Shown here one piece after another: positions 28,412-37,451 of a DNA stretch of 64,000 bases. Where the stretch lies: NCBI RefSeq assembly GCF_019429525.1, contig NZ_JAHXZL010000002.1, positions 372,001-436,000 on the forward strand. Direction: 5' to 3'. The notes under the pieces are model-generated. The model searched no databases and was not told where the DNA came from. It worked only from the letters and a program-made list of their open reading frames with translations. The DNA is from Sphingomonas folli (GTDB lineage: Bacteria > Pseudomonadota > Alphaproteobacteria > Sphingomonadales > Sphingomonadaceae). A program made the position numbers and the translations under genes. Every line of letters starts with the position of its first letter. The first letter of the stretch is position 1.

Positions 28412-29655
28412 GCGCGGTGCGCGGCTGGTGCCCGAGCGCGTGGCGACCGATGGCGGCGGGCGATGGCCTGCTGCTACGGGTGCGCCCCCCGCTGGCGCGG
28501 CTCACGCGCGCGCAGGCGCTGTTGGTGGCGGAGTTGGCGGCGACGGGCGGCAACGGCGCGATCGACCTCACCCGCCGCGCCGCGCTCCAGCTGCGCGGGT
28601 TCGACGCGGCGGGCTGGCGGCAGGCGACCGAGCGGCTCGTGGCGGCGGGTCTGGTCGATCCCGACCCCGCGATCGAGGCGGTGGCGCTGACGGTCGCACC
28701 CGACTGGCGCGAGGGCGACGACACCCACCGCGTCGCTCGGGCGCTGATGGCGCGACGCGGCGCGCTGCCGTCGCTGCCGCCGAAGTTCGGGATCGCCGTC
28801 GACGCGGGGACTCGCGCGGTGCTGGGTGACACGCCGGCGGACCTGCGTGTGGAGCGCGCCGGCGACGGCGGGCTGATCCTGCGCGCGGACGGGCGCGGCG
28901 TGGGGGTGCATCTGGCGCCAGGGCGTGAAGGTGACGCGGTGGTGGCACTCGCGCGCTGGTTCGTCGCGAGCGGCGGCGCGGCGGCAGGGCGGATGGCGCG
29001 CCACGCGGCGGCGCTGCCGGACTGGGCGGTCGGGGAGACCAGGCCGCTCACCGGCCAGTCACCGGGCGCGCAGGTGGCGCCGCGCTTCGGCCGGATGACC
29101 GGCGCGGAACTGGCAGCGCTCGCCGATGGCGCCGAGGCGCTGCGGGTGACGCCGTGGCGGTCGCTGCTGGTGGAGCGCGGCGACGTCGCTTCGCGCGCCG
29201 GCATATGTCGTCCCGAGATCTTCCCCTGCCAGGAGAGTGGGCAGGCCGAGGGGCTGACGGAGGGGTCTCGCCTCCACCAGCCTGCGGCTGGTCTCCCTCC
29301 CCTCGCATGGGAGGATGGCGCTCGGTGCGGCGACCAGACTTATCACCGTGACGACCGGTCGAAAGACACCGCGGCAGACACGTTCTCGCTCGACGCCTGC
29401 GTCGGCGCGCCGGCCTGCCCGCAGGCGAGCGTCGCCACCCGCGCGCTCGCCGATCGGCTCGCCGACGCGCGCGTCGCCGGCCCGATCCACGTCTCGGGCT
29501 GCGCCAAGGGCTGCGCGCGCGGCGCGCCCGCCGCGCTCACGATCGTCGGGCGCGACGGCCGCTACGACCTCGTCCGCGACGGCCGCGCCGACTCGCCCCC
29601 CCGCCTCCGCGGCCTCACCGCCGCCGCGCTGCTCGCCCATCTGGGAGCCGACTGA
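28408..29655 (+). CDS. cobG: precorrin-3B synthase CobG
   Basis: CobG is the oxygen-dependent monooxygenase that makes precorrin-3B, the marker of the aerobic B12 route. It has the nitrite/sulfite reductase ferredoxin-like fold: GWCPSAWRPMAAGDGLLLRVRPP at the start, LTRRAALQLRGF, then a C-terminal [4Fe-4S]/sirohaem-type cysteine set in CVGAPACPQA and SGCAKGCARG. GTG start overlaps the cobN stop (GTGA). At 415 residues it is slightly longer than the usual 380-ish because residues about 266-325 are encoded by an inserted palindromic repeat lying just before the iron-sulfur cysteines. Confidence 0.9.
   Translation: MSAVRGWCPSAWRPMAAGDGLLLRVRPPLARLTRAQALLVAELAATGGNGAIDLTRRAALQLRGFDAAGWRQATERLVAAGLVDPDPAIEAVALTVAPDWREGDDTHRVARALMARRGALPSLPPKFGIAVDAGTRAVLGDTPADLRVERAGDGGLILRADGRGVGVHLAPGREGDAVVALARWFVASGGAAAGRMARHAAALPDWAVGETRPLTGQSPGAQVAPRFGRMTGAELAALADGAEALRVTPWRSLLVERGDVASRAGICRPEIFPCQESGQAEGLTEGSRLHQPAAGLPPLAWEDGARCGDQTYHRDDRSKDTAADTFSLDACVGAPACPQASVATRALADRLADARVAGPIHVSGCAKGCARGAPAALTIVGRDGRYDLVRDGRADSPPRLRGLTAAALLAHLGAD
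29221..29318 (+). repeat. palindromic repeat inside cobG, in frame
   Basis: The right part, CCACCAGCCTGCGGCTGGTC followed by TCCCTCCCCTCGCATGGGAGG, is the reverse complement of the unit at 4351-4400 (CTCCCCGGCACAGGGAGG, ACCAGCCGCAGGCTGGTGG). The left part contains GGGGCTGACGGAGGGG, also typical of that repeat type. It is carried in frame within codons about 266-325. Confidence 0.7.
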
Positions 29656-30285
29656 ATGCGACCTGCCCATGAGACCGACGGCGCGGCGATCTACCGCCAG
29701 TCGTTCGCGATCATCCGCGCCGAGGCCGATCTCGCGCGCTTCTCCGCCGCGGAGGAGCCCGTCGCGGTGCGGATGATCCACGCCGCCGGCCTGGTCGCGC
29801 TCGCCCGCGACATCCGCTTCTCGCCCGGCTTCGCGGCCGTCGCGCGTGCCGCGCTGGCGGCGGGCGCGCCGATCCTGTGCGACGCGCGCATGGTGAGCGA
29901 GGGGGTCACGCGCGCGCGCCTGCCCGCCGACAATGCGGTGGTCTGCACGCTCCACGACCCCACCGTCCCCACGCTCGCCGCCGCGCTCCGCACCACGCGC
30001 TCCGCCGCCGCGCTCGAGCTGTGGCGCCCGCACCTCGCCGGCGCGCTGGTGGCGATCGGCAACGCGCCCACCGCCCTGTTCCACCTGCTCGCGATGCTCG
30101 ACGATCCGGCCTGCCCGAGGCCCGCGGCGATCATCGGCTGCCCGGTCGGCTTCGTCGGCGCGGCCGAGTCGAAGGACGCGCTCTGGGCCGAGGCGCCGGT
30201 GCCCTGCGCGATCGTGACCGGGCGGCTCGGCGGCAGCGCGATCACGGTCGCGGCGATCAACGCGCTCGCGGGCGCGGCCGAGTGA
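29656..30285 (+). CDS. cobH: precorrin-8X methylmutase CobH
   Basis: CobH (CbiC) moves the C-11 methyl group to C-12, turning precorrin-8X into hydrogenobyrinate. The 209-residue protein contains VRMIHAAGLVALARDIRFSPG (with the catalytic histidine near residue 43), GAPILCDARMVSEGVTR, AVGNAPTALF-type IGNAPTALFHLL and IIGCPVGFVGAAESKDAL. All are standard for the family. It begins directly after cobG and its stop overlaps the cobI start (GTGA). Confidence 0.96.
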   Translation: MRPAHETDGAAIYRQSFAIIRAEADLARFSAAEEPVAVRMIHAAGLVALARDIRFSPGFAAVARAALAAGAPILCDARMVSEGVTRARLPADNAVVCTLHDPTVPTLAAALRTTRSAAALELWRPHLAGALVAIGNAPTALFHLLAMLDDPACPRPAAIIGCPVGFVGAAESKDALWAEAPVPCAIVTGRLGGSAITVAAINALAGAAE

Positions 30286-31007
30286 ACGCGGGGACGATCC
30301 ACGGCGTCGGACTCGGGCCGGGCGCGGCGGACCTGATGAGCGTCCGCGCCGACCGGCTGGTGCGCGGCGCGCGCCACCTCGCCTTCTTCCGCAAGCGCGG
30401 GCGACCCGGCCACGCGCGCCGCCTGGTCGAGGGCATGCTGCGCGCGGACGCGGTCGAATATGCGATGGAATATCCGGTCACGACCGAGCTGGCGGTGAGC
30501 GACCCGGCCTATAACGCCGCGCTCGCCGCCTTCTACGCCGAGAGCGCCGCGCATCTCGCCGCGCTCGCCCGCGCGGGGGAGGAAGTGGTGGTGCTGTGCG
30601 AGGGCGACCCGTTCTTCTACGGCTCGTTCATGCACCTGCACGCGCGGCTGGCAGGCGCGGTGCCGGTGGCGGTGGTGCCCGGCGTCACCGGCATGTCGGG
30701 CGCCTGGACCGCGAGCGGCGCGCCGATCACCTGGGGCGACGACGTCCTCACCGTCGCCACCGCGACGCTGCCCGAGGCCGAGCTGACCCGCCGCGTGCGC
30801 GACACCGACGCGCTGGTGGTGATGAAGGTCGGCCGCCACCTGCCCAAGCTGCGCCGCGCGCTCGCCGCGGCGGGACGCGAGCGCGCGGCGTGGCTGATCG
30901 AGCACGCCGCGATGCCCGAGCAGCGCGTCGTGCCGCTCGTCGAGGCGGGGGAGACCGCGCCCTATTTCGCGATCGTGCTGGTCCACGGCCGGGGGCGGCG
31001 CCCATGA
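30282..31007 (+). CDS. cobI: precorrin-2 C20-methyltransferase CobI
   Basis: A 241-residue tetrapyrrole methylase of the SAM-dependent class III fold. GVGLGPGAADLMSVRADRLV is the N-terminal family motif, VVVLCEGDPFFYGSFMHLHARL the second and VVPGVTGMSGAWTASG the third; DPFFYGS is typical of the C20 enzyme. It converts precorrin-2 to precorrin-3A. GTG start overlaps cobH (GTGA) and the stop overlaps cobJ (ATGA). Confidence 0.95.
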   Translation: MNAGTIHGVGLGPGAADLMSVRADRLVRGARHLAFFRKRGRPGHARRLVEGMLRADAVEYAMEYPVTTELAVSDPAYNAALAAFYAESAAHLAALARAGEEVVVLCEGDPFFYGSFMHLHARLAGAVPVAVVPGVTGMSGAWTASGAPITWGDDVLTVATATLPEAELTRRVRDTDALVVMKVGRHLPKLRRALAAAGRERAAWLIEHAAMPEQRVVPLVEAGETAPYFAIVLVHGRGRRP

Positions 31008-31792
31008 CCGCGCCCACGACCGCGCTCATGCCGGCGCCACCGCCCGCGGGCTGGCTCGCGATCGCGGGTCTCGGGCCGGGTGACGCGGCGCTCGTCACGC
31101 CCGAGGTGAGCGCGGCGCTCGCCGCGGCGACCGACGTGATCGGCTATGTCCCCTACGTCCGCCGAGTCGAACCGCGCGCCGGGCTGACCCGCCATGAGTC
31201 GGACAATCGAGTCGAGCTCGACCGCGCGCGCCACGCGCTCGGGCTGGCGGCGGCAGGCGCACGGGTCGTCGTCGTCTCGTCGGGCGACCCCGGCGTGTTC
31301 GCGATGGCGGCGGCGGTGTTCGAGGCGATCGAGCACGGCGAGCCGGGCTGGCGCACCCTCGACGTGCGCGTCCTCCCGGGGATCACCGCGATGCTCGCCG
31401 CGAGCGCGCGCGCGGGGGCGCCGCTCGGGCACGACTTCTGCGCGATCAATCTCTCCGACAACCTCAAGCCCGCCGCCCTCATCGAGCGTCGGCTACGGCT
31501 GGCGGCGGAAGCCGATTTCGCGATCGCGCTCTACAACCCGCGCTCGCTCGCGCGCCCCGACGGCCTCGACCGCGCGCTGGCGGTGCTGCGCTGCGCCTGC
31601 GCCGACCCGCGCCCGGTGCTGTTCGCGCGCGCGGTGACGACCCCCGCGGAGTCGCTGCGGGTCGTGCCGCTGACCGAGGCGAGCGGCGACATGGCCGACA
31701 TGCGGACGCTGGTGATCGTCGGCTCGAGCCGCACGCGGCTGATCGAGCGCGGCGGCGCCCCCTGGCTCTACACGCCGCGGTCGGTCGAGTGA
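31004..31792 (+). CDS. cobJ: precorrin-3B C17-methyltransferase CobJ
   Basis: CobJ methylates C-17 and contracts the corrin ring. The 262-residue protein shows IAGLGPGDAALVTPEVSAAL, DVIGYVPYVRRV, VVVSSGDPGVFAMAAAVFEA and VLPGITAMLAASARAGAPLGHDFC, then INLSDNLKP and LYNPRSLARP, all diagnostic of CobJ. It is coupled to cobI (ATGA). Its last 25 bases overlap the 3' end of cobK, which is encoded on the other strand. Confidence 0.96.
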   Translation: MTAPTTALMPAPPPAGWLAIAGLGPGDAALVTPEVSAALAAATDVIGYVPYVRRVEPRAGLTRHESDNRVELDRARHALGLAAAGARVVVVSSGDPGVFAMAAAVFEAIEHGEPGWRTLDVRVLPGITAMLAASARAGAPLGHDFCAINLSDNLKPAALIERRLRLAAEADFAIALYNPRSLARPDGLDRALAVLRCACADPRPVLFARAVTTPAESLRVVPLTEASGDMADMRTLVIVGSSRTRLIERGGAPWLYTPRSVE

Positions 31793-32517
31793 GCGAGCCA
31801 GTCGAGCACCGCGGCGACGCTGTCGCTTGTCCGCCGCTCGGGCAGCGCGGGACGGTCGATCATCAGCACCGGCACGCCGAGCCCGCGCGCCGCCGTCAGC
31901 TTGGCCGCGGCGCCCTCGCCGCCCGCGTTCTTGCACACGATCAGCTCGGTGCCGTGTTCCACGAGCAGCCGCCGGTCGCCCGTCTCGGTGAACGGTCCGC
32001 GATCGATCACCAGCCGGTGGTGCGGCAGCGCGGGAGCGTGCTCGGGCCGGTCGACGAAGCGGAGCAGGTAATCGTGCTGCGGGCGCGCGGCGAAGCGCTC
32101 GACGTGCATCCGCCCGAGCGCGAGCATGACGCGCCGCGGCGGCCCGTCGAGCGCGGCGACCGCGGCGTCGAGGTCGGCGACATGGGTCCATCGATCGCCC
32201 GACCGCGCGCGCCACGCCGGCCGGGTGAGCGCCATCAGCGGCACGCCCGCGCACCGCGCCGCGGCGACCGCGTTGGCGCTGATCCGCGCGGCGAAGGGAT
32301 GGGTGGCGTCGACCACGTGCGTCACCCGCTCGGCGCGCAGCCAGGCGGCGAGCCCCTCCGCCCCACCGAAGCCGCCGACGCGTACCGGGACGGGCTGCGG
32401 GCGCGGCCGAGCGGTGCGGCCGGCGTAGCTCAACGTCGCGCGCAGGCCCCGCGCCGCGACCGCGGCGGCGAGCGCGCTCGCCTCGGTGGTGCCGCCGAGG
32501 ATCAGGAGGTGCGGCAT
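31768..32517 (-). CDS. cobK: precorrin-6A reductase CobK
   Basis: CobK is the NADPH-dependent reductase of precorrin-6A. The 249-residue protein begins [20 protein letters not shown], then VRVGGFGGAEGLAAWL, VVDATHPFAARISANA and the C-terminal VCKNAGGEGAAAKLTAARGLGVPVLMIDRP block. It is the only gene of this stretch on the minus strand: its 3' end overlaps cobJ by 25 bp and its start codon shares the CATG at 32515-32518 with the start codon of cobL. Its promoter must therefore lie inside cobL. No strong ribosome-binding site precedes it. Confidence 0.95.
   Translation of the reverse strand: MPHLLILGGTTEASALAAAVAARGLRATLSYAGRTARPRPQPVPVRVGGFGGAEGLAAWLRAERVTHVVDATHPFAARISANAVAAARCAGVPLMALTRPAWRARSGDRWTHVADLDAAVAALDGPPRRVMLALGRMHVERFAARPQHDYLLRFVDRPEHAPALPHHRLVIDRGPFTETGDRRLLVEHGTELIVCKNAGGEGAAAKLTAARGLGVPVLMIDRPALPERRTSDSVAAVLDWLAHSTDRGV
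32504..32510 (+). promoter_or_regulatory. ribosome-binding site of cobL
   Basis: A full AGGAGGT sits 5 bases before the cobL ATG, one of the few perfect sites in the cluster. It fixes the cobL start at 32516 and lies within the first codons of the opposing cobK gene. Because cobJ ends about 720 bp upstream, cobL translation cannot depend on coupling to cobJ. Confidence 0.75.
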
Positions 32518-33718
32518 GGCTGAGCGGGGTCCGTGGCTGACGATCGTCGGGATCGGCGAGGATGGACCCGCCGGGCTGTGCGCCGCAAGCCGCGCCGCGC
32601 TCGACGCCGCCGCGCACGTGATCGGCGCGACGCGCCAACTCGCGCTGCTGCCGCCGCTGGACGCGACGCGGGAGGAGTGGCCGGTGCCCTTCGCCAGGGG
32701 AGTCGACCGATTGCTGGCGCGGCGCGGCGTGCCCACGGTGATGCTCGCCTCGGGCGACCCCTTCTGGTTCGGCGCGGGCGGCACGGTCACCGCGCTGCTC
32801 GGCCGCGACGAGTGGGTCGCTCATCCCGCGCGCTCCACGTTCGCGCTGGCGGCGGCTCGGCTCGGCTGGCGGCTGGAGGAGACGGCCTGCCTGGGGCTGC
32901 ACGCCGCACCGCTCGCCCGGCTGCGCCCGCTGCTCGCGCCGGGGCAGAAGGCGATCGTGCTGGTGCGCGACGGTGACGCCGCGGCGGAGGCGGCGCGCTA
33001 TCTCACCGCGCAGGGCTTCGGCGCGAGCGCGGTGACGGCGCTGGAGGCGCTCGGCGGCGCACGCGAGCGGGTGCGCACGACCGGGGCGGCGGGGTGGGAC
33101 CTAAACGACGTCGCGCACCCTGTCGCGCTCGCGATCGCGGTGGCGGGTGACGGCCGCGTGCTACCGCGCGCGAGCGGGGTCGCCGACGATTGGTTCGCGC
33201 ACGACGGCCAGCTCACGAGACGGCCGCAGCGCGCGCTGGCGCTGTCCGCGCTCGCGCCGCGGGCGGGCGAGCTGCTGTGGGACGTGGGCGCCGGCTCGGG
33301 CTCGATCGCGATCGAGTGGCTGCTCGCGCACGCGCACAACGCGGCGGTCGCGATCGAGCGCGATCCCGTCCGCGCCGCGCGCGCGCGCGCCAACGCCGAC
33401 GCGCTCGGGGTAGACCGCCTTCGGCTGGTCGAGGGCGCGGCACCCGGCGCGCTCGTCGACCTGCCGCGGCCCGACGCGGTGTTCGTCGGCGGCGGGCTGT
33501 CCGGCGCGCTGCTCGACCGGCTGTCCGCGACGTTGCCCGCCGGCACGCGACTGGTCGCGCACGCGGTGACGCTCGAGTCCGAGGCGCTGCTCGCCGCGCG
33601 CCACGCCGCGCAGGGCGGCGCGCTGCTGCGCGTCGAGCTCGCCGAGGCGGCCCCGCTGGGCACGCGCCGCGGCTGGCGCGCGAGCTACCCGATTGTGCAG
33701 TGGAGCGTGACGCTGTGA
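32516..33718 (+). CDS. cobL: precorrin-6Y C5,15-methyltransferase (decarboxylating) CobL
   Basis: A 400-residue two-domain enzyme that methylates C-5 and C-15 and decarboxylates the acetate chain on ring C. The N-terminal CbiE-type methylase has [14 protein letters not shown] and [14 protein letters not shown]; the C-terminal CbiT-type domain begins near residue 195 with [19 protein letters not shown] and has the SAM site [16 protein letters not shown]. The ATG at 32516 is set by an AGGAGGT. The gene starts divergently from cobK within one CATG and ends in a GTGA overlap with cobE. Confidence 0.96.
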   Translation: MAERGPWLTIVGIGEDGPAGLCAASRAALDAAAHVIGATRQLALLPPLDATREEWPVPFARGVDRLLARRGVPTVMLASGDPFWFGAGGTVTALLGRDEWVAHPARSTFALAAARLGWRLEETACLGLHAAPLARLRPLLAPGQKAIVLVRDGDAAAEAARYLTAQGFGASAVTALEALGGARERVRTTGAAGWDLNDVAHPVALAIAVAGDGRVLPRASGVADDWFAHDGQLTRRPQRALALSALAPRAGELLWDVGAGSGSIAIEWLLAHAHNAAVAIERDPVRAARARANADALGVDRLRLVEGAAPGALVDLPRPDAVFVGGGLSGALLDRLSATLPAGTRLVAHAVTLESEALLAARHAAQGGALLRVELAEAAPLGTRRGWRASYPIVQWSVTL

Positions 33719-34074
33719 TCGTCGCCGGCTTCGGCTGCCGCGCGGGCGCCACCGTCGAGTCGCTCGCCGCCGCGCTCGCCGCCGCGGCCGAGGGGCGGCG
33801 GATCGACCGGCTCGCCGCGCCCGCCGACCGGGTCGCGCTGCTCGCGCCGCTCGCGCGCGCGCTCGACCTCCCCGCCGTCACGGTCGCCGACGCGGCACTC
33901 GCGGCGGTAGTCACGCCGACCCGCTCCCGCGCCAGCCTCGCCGCGCGCGGGACCGGCAGCGTCGCCGAGGCCGCCGCGCTCCACGCCGCCGGGCCGGGCG
34001 CGCGGCTGCTCGTCGCGCGCCGCGTCTCCCCCGACCGCCGCGCCACCTGCGCGCTCGCCCAAGGAACCCCATGA
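33715..34074 (+). CDS. cobE: cobalamin biosynthesis protein CobE
   Basis: A 119-residue protein matching CobE, which corresponds to the C-terminal part of Cbi[21 protein letters not shown] at the start and the threonine/serine-rich [24 protein letters not shown] in the middle. CbiG is involved in opening the delta-lactone in the anaerobic route; the role of CobE in the aerobic route is less clear. It is translationally coupled on both sides (GTGA with cobL, ATGA with cobM). Confidence 0.85.
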   Translation: MIVAGFGCRAGATVESLAAALAAAAEGRRIDRLAAPADRVALLAPLARALDLPAVTVADAALAAVVTPTRSRASLAARGTGSVAEAAALHAAGPGARLLVARRVSPDRRATCALAQGTP

Positions 34075-34838
34075 CCGTCCATTTTATCGGCGCCGGCCCC
34101 GGCGCGCCCGACCTGCTGACGCTGCGCGGCCGCGACCTGATCGCGACCTCGCCGGTGTGCCTCTACGCCGGCTCGCTCGTCCCCGCCGCGGTGCTGCGCC
34201 ACTGCCCGGCGGGCGCGCGGATCGTCGACACCGCCCCGCTGTCGCTCGACGACATCGTCGGCGAGATCCTCGCCGCGCACGCCGCGGGGCAGGACGTGGC
34301 GCGACTCCACTCGGGCGACCTGTCGATCTGGTCGGCGATGGGCGAGCAGGTGCGCCGGCTGCGCGCGCTCGGCGTCCCCGTCACCGTGACGCCGGGCGTG
34401 CCCGCCTTCGCCGCCGCGGCCGCCGCGCTGGAGAGCGAGCTGACCTTGCCTGGCGTGGCACAGTCGGTGGTGCTCACGCGCACGCCGGGGCGCGCCAGCG
34501 CGATGCCGCCAACGGAGACGCTCGCCGCCTTCGCCGCGACGGGCGCGACGCTGGCGATCCACCTGTCGATCCACCGCCTCGCCGAGGTAGTCGAGGCGCT
34601 GCTACCGACCCATGGCGGCGACTGCCCCGCCGCGGTGGTCTGGCGCGCGAGCTGGCCCGACGAGCGCGTGGCGCGCGCGACGCTGGCGACCTTGGTCGAC
34701 GCCGCCGCCGGCGGCCCGGAGCGGACCGCCCTGATCCTGGTCGGCCGCGTGCTCGGCGCCGAGCATTTCGACGAGAGCCGGCTCTACGCGCCCGACTATG
34801 ATCGCCGCTTCCGTCCCGCCGCGGGCGCGAGGGCGTGA
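34071..34838 (+). CDS. cobM: precorrin-4 C11-methyltransferase CobM
   Basis: A 255-residue tetrapyrrole methylase. It begins [20 protein letters not shown], then [34 protein letters not shown] and [23 protein letters not shown] followed by [11 protein letters not shown], all specific to CobM/CbiF. It converts precorrin-4 to precorrin-5. Coupled to cobE (ATGA) and cobB (GTGA). Confidence 0.96.
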   Translation: MTVHFIGAGPGAPDLLTLRGRDLIATSPVCLYAGSLVPAAVLRHCPAGARIVDTAPLSLDDIVGEILAAHAAGQDVARLHSGDLSIWSAMGEQVRRLRALGVPVTVTPGVPAFAAAAAALESELTLPGVAQSVVLTRTPGRASAMPPTETLAAFAATGATLAIHLSIHRLAEVVEALLPTHGGDCPAAVVWRASWPDERVARATLATLVDAAAGGPERTALILVGRVLGAEHFDESRLYAPDYDRRFRPAAGARA

Positions 34839-36139
34839 CGCCGGGGCTGATGATCGCCGCGCCCGCCTCGGGCAGCGGCAAGACGACGGTGATGCTGGGA
34901 CTGCTCCGCGCGCTGTCGGAGGGTGGCGTCGCGGTGCAGCCGTACAAGAGCGGGCCCGACTATATCGATCCCGCCTTCCACCGCGCCGCCTGCGGGCGCG
35001 ACTCGTACAATCTCGATGGCTGGGCGATGCCGGGCGCGCTGCTCGACTCGCTCGCCGGCCACGCCGAAGGCGCCGAGCTGGCGCTGGCCGAGGCGTCGAT
35101 GGGGCTGTTCGACGGCGTCGCGACGCCGGGGCAGAGCGGCAACGGTGCGGGGTCGGAGATCGCGCGCCGCTTCGGCTGGCCGGTGGTGCTGGTGCTCGAC
35201 GTGAGCGGCCAGGCGCAGTCCGCCGCCGCCACCGCGCTCGGTTTCGCCGCGCTCGACCCTGCCGTGAGGATCGCCGGCGTGATCCTCAACCGGGTCGCGA
35301 GCGCGCGGCACGAGCGGCTCGCGCGCGCGGGCATGGCGGCGGCGGGGATCGCGGTGCTCGGCGCGCTGCCGCGCGACCCCGCGCTGCGCCTGCCCGAACG
35401 CCACCTCGGCCTCGTACAAGCGGGCGAGCACGCGGATCTGGAGCAGCGGATCGCCGCGCACGCCGCCTTCGTCCGCGCGCACCTCGACGTGGCCGCGCTG
35501 CGCGGGCTCGCCGCGGGTGGGATCGGCGGCGGCGCGGCGGCGGCGATCGCCCCGCCGGCGCAGCGGATCGCGCTGGCGAGCGATGCCGCTTTCTCCTTCA
35601 CCTACCCGCACCTGCTCGCCGGCTGGCGCGCGGCGGGGGCGACCCTGCTCCCGTTCTCGCCGCTCGCCGACGAGCCGCCCGCCGCCGACGCCGACCTCGT
35701 CTGGCTGCCCGGCGGATATCCGGAGCTGCACGCCGGCCGCGTCGCCGCGGCGGGGCGCTTCCTCGCCGGGCTGCGCGCGCACGCCCAGACTCGCCCGATC
35801 CACGGCGAGTGCGGCGGCTATATGGTGCTCGGCGAGACGCTGGTCGACGCCGACGGCACGCCCCATCGCATGGCCGGGCTGCTCGGGCTGGTGACCAGCT
35901 ACGCGACGCGGCGGCTCCATCTCGGCTATCGCCGCGCCACGCTGGCGCGGCCGCTCGGCGCCATCGCGCGCGACACGGTGCTGTTCGGCCACGAGTTCCA
36001 TTATTCCTCGGTCCTCGCCCAGCCCGACGCGCCGCTCGCCGCGGTGACCGACGCCGACGGCGCCGCGGTGGCGGAGAGTGGCTCGAGCCGCGGGAGCGTC
36101 ACGGGCAGCTTCTTTCACCTGATCGCGGCGGCGCGATGA
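34835..36139 (+). CDS. cobB: hydrogenobyrinic acid a,c-diamide synthase CobB
   Basis: CobB amidates the a and c side chains using glutamine and ATP, in the aerobic route before cobalt insertion. The 434-residue protein has the P-loop-like [33 protein letters not shown] and [11 protein letters not shown], and a C-terminal class I glutamine amidotransferase domain with [11 protein letters not shown] (catalytic cysteine near residue 327) and the downstream histidine in [10 protein letters not shown]. It is coupled to cobM (GTGA) and cobF (ATGA). Confidence 0.96.
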   Translation: MTPGLMIAAPASGSGKTTVMLGLLRALSEGGVAVQPYKSGPDYIDPAFHRAACGRDSYNLDGWAMPGALLDSLAGHAEGAELALAEASMGLFDGVATPGQSGNGAGSEIARRFGWPVVLVLDVSGQAQSAAATALGFAALDPAVRIAGVILNRVASARHERLARAGMAAAGIAVLGALPRDPALRLPERHLGLVQAGEHADLEQRIAAHAAFVRAHLDVAALRGLAAGGIGGGAAAAIAPPAQRIALASDAAFSFTYPHLLAGWRAAGATLLPFSPLADEPPAADADLVWLPGGYPELHAGRVAAAGRFLAGLRAHAQTRPIHGECGGYMVLGETLVDADGTPHRMAGLLGLVTSYATRRLHLGYRRATLARPLGAIARDTVLFGHEFHYSSVLAQPDAPLAAVTDADGAAVAESGSSRGSVTGSFFHLIAAAR

Positions 36140-36912
36140 TCGCGCTCAGCCTCATCGGGATCGGCACGGGCAACCCCGACCATCTCACCCGCGCGGCCGA
36201 GGCCGCGATGCGCGCCGCCGACCTGATCCTGCTGCCCCGCAAGCGCGCCGAGACCGCCGAGCTGCTCGACCTGCGCGCCACGATCTGCGCCGCGGTGGTC
36301 GGCGCGACGGCACGCACCGCCACCTTCGACGTACCCGAACGCGACCCGGGGCCGCCCTATCTCGACGGCGTCGAGGCGTGGCACGACGCCATCGCCGCGG
36401 CGTGGCGCGACTCGATCGCGCGTCACCTGCCCGACGGCGGACGTGTCGCGCTGCTCGTCTGGGGCGACCCGTCGCTCTACGACAGCAGCCTGCGCATCGC
36501 CGCGCGACTCGGCGCGGGCGCGCAGAGGGTGACGGTCGGGGTGGTGCCCGGGATCACCAGCCTCCAGGCGCTCGCCGCGGCACATGCCGTCCCGCTCACC
36601 GCGCTCGGCGCGCCGCTGCTCGTTACCACCGGGCGGCGGCTCGCGGCGGAGGGCTGGCCCGCCGGTGTCGAGACGGTCGCGGTGATGCTCGACTCGGGCT
36701 GCGCGTTCGAGCGGCTGGACCCGTCGGGCACGATGGTCTGGTGGGGCGCCTATCTCGGCATGGCGCAGCAGTCGCTGCTCGCCGGTCCGCTCGCCGAGCT
36801 CGCGCCCACGATCCGCGACGAGCGCACCCTGCTGCGCGCCCGCCACGGCTGGATCATGGACTGCTATCTGCTCCGCCGCGACGCAGCTCACGCAGCCGCC
36901 AGCGGTCGCTGA
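36136..36912 (+). CDS. cobF: precorrin-6A synthase (deacetylating) CobF
   Basis: CobF methylates C-1 and removes the extruded acetyl group; it occurs only in the aerobic pathway. The 258-residue protein begins [21 protein letters not shown], followed by DLILLPRKRAETAELLDLR, VALLVWGDPSLYDSSLRI and VVPGITSLQALAAAHAVPL. The C-terminal TMVWWGAYLGMAQQ is characteristic. It ends the second run of cob genes; its last 59 bases overlap the 3' end of the convergent histidine-phosphatase-like gene. Confidence 0.95.
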   Translation: MIALSLIGIGTGNPDHLTRAAEAAMRAADLILLPRKRAETAELLDLRATICAAVVGATARTATFDVPERDPGPPYLDGVEAWHDAIAAAWRDSIARHLPDGGRVALLVWGDPSLYDSSLRIAARLGAGAQRVTVGVVPGITSLQALAAAHAVPLTALGAPLLVTTGRRLAAEGWPAGVETVAVMLDSGCAFERLDPSGTMVWWGAYLGMAQQSLLAGPLAELAPTIRDERTLLRARHGWIMDCYLLRRDAAHAAASGR

Positions 36913-37429
36913 ACGACAGCGCGACGGTGGCGAGCGGCGCGACGTCGATCGCCAGCGTCCCCGCGACCGGCAGCCCCAGCGCGTGGGCCAGCGCGGCGCG
37001 GATCACCGCCGCGTGGGTCACCGCGAGCCATCGCCCCTCGCCCGCCCGCGCGAGCGAGTCGAGCCACGCGCCGACCCGCGCGCGCACCTGGTCGAGCGAC
37101 TCGCCCGACGGCGCACCGCGCTCGGGCGCCGCGCCCCACGCCGCCAGCTCGGCGGGCGGCAGCGTCGCGAGCCCGCGACCGCGCCACGCGCCGGCGTCCT
37201 GGTCCGCGAGCCGCGGTTCCTCCGAGGCGGACAGACCCAGTGCCGCGACCGTCTCGCGCGTCGAGCGCTCGGGCGCCGTCACGCAGCGCCACGACGCCGC
37301 CGCGCCGAGCCGCAGCGCTTGTACCTTGGCGAGTCCGGCGGGATCGAGCGCGTCGTCGGGCGCGGCGAAGCGCGCGGCACGCGTCGCCTCGGTGGCGCCG
37401 GCGCAGAGCAGCAGCAGGCGAATGGTCAC
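36854..37429 (-). CDS. histidine phosphatase-like protein lacking the catalytic RHG motif
   Basis: A 191-residue member of the phosphoglycerate-mutase/histidine-phosphatase fold by overall pattern: an N-terminal strand MTIRLLLLCAGATEATR, LADQDAGAWRGRGLATL, ESLDQVRARVGAWLDSLA and WLAVTHAAVIRAAL. At the place of the catalytic RHG it has C9-A10-G11, so the phospho-accepting histidine is absent, while the later histidine near residue 141 is kept. It is probably not an active phosphatase of the standard kind. GTG start at 37429 has AGGAA upstream. It faces away from riboswitch 2 and converges on cobF. Confidence 0.7.
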   Translation of the reverse strand: MTIRLLLLCAGATEATRAARFAAPDDALDPAGLAKVQALRLGAAASWRCVTAPERSTRETVAALGLSASEEPRLADQDAGAWRGRGLATLPPAELAAWGAAPERGAPSGESLDQVRARVGAWLDSLARAGEGRWLAVTHAAVIRAALAHALGLPVAGTLAIDVAPLATVALSFSDRWRLRELRRGGADSSP

Positions 37430-37451
37430 GATGGGGTTCCTGCTCGGTTGA

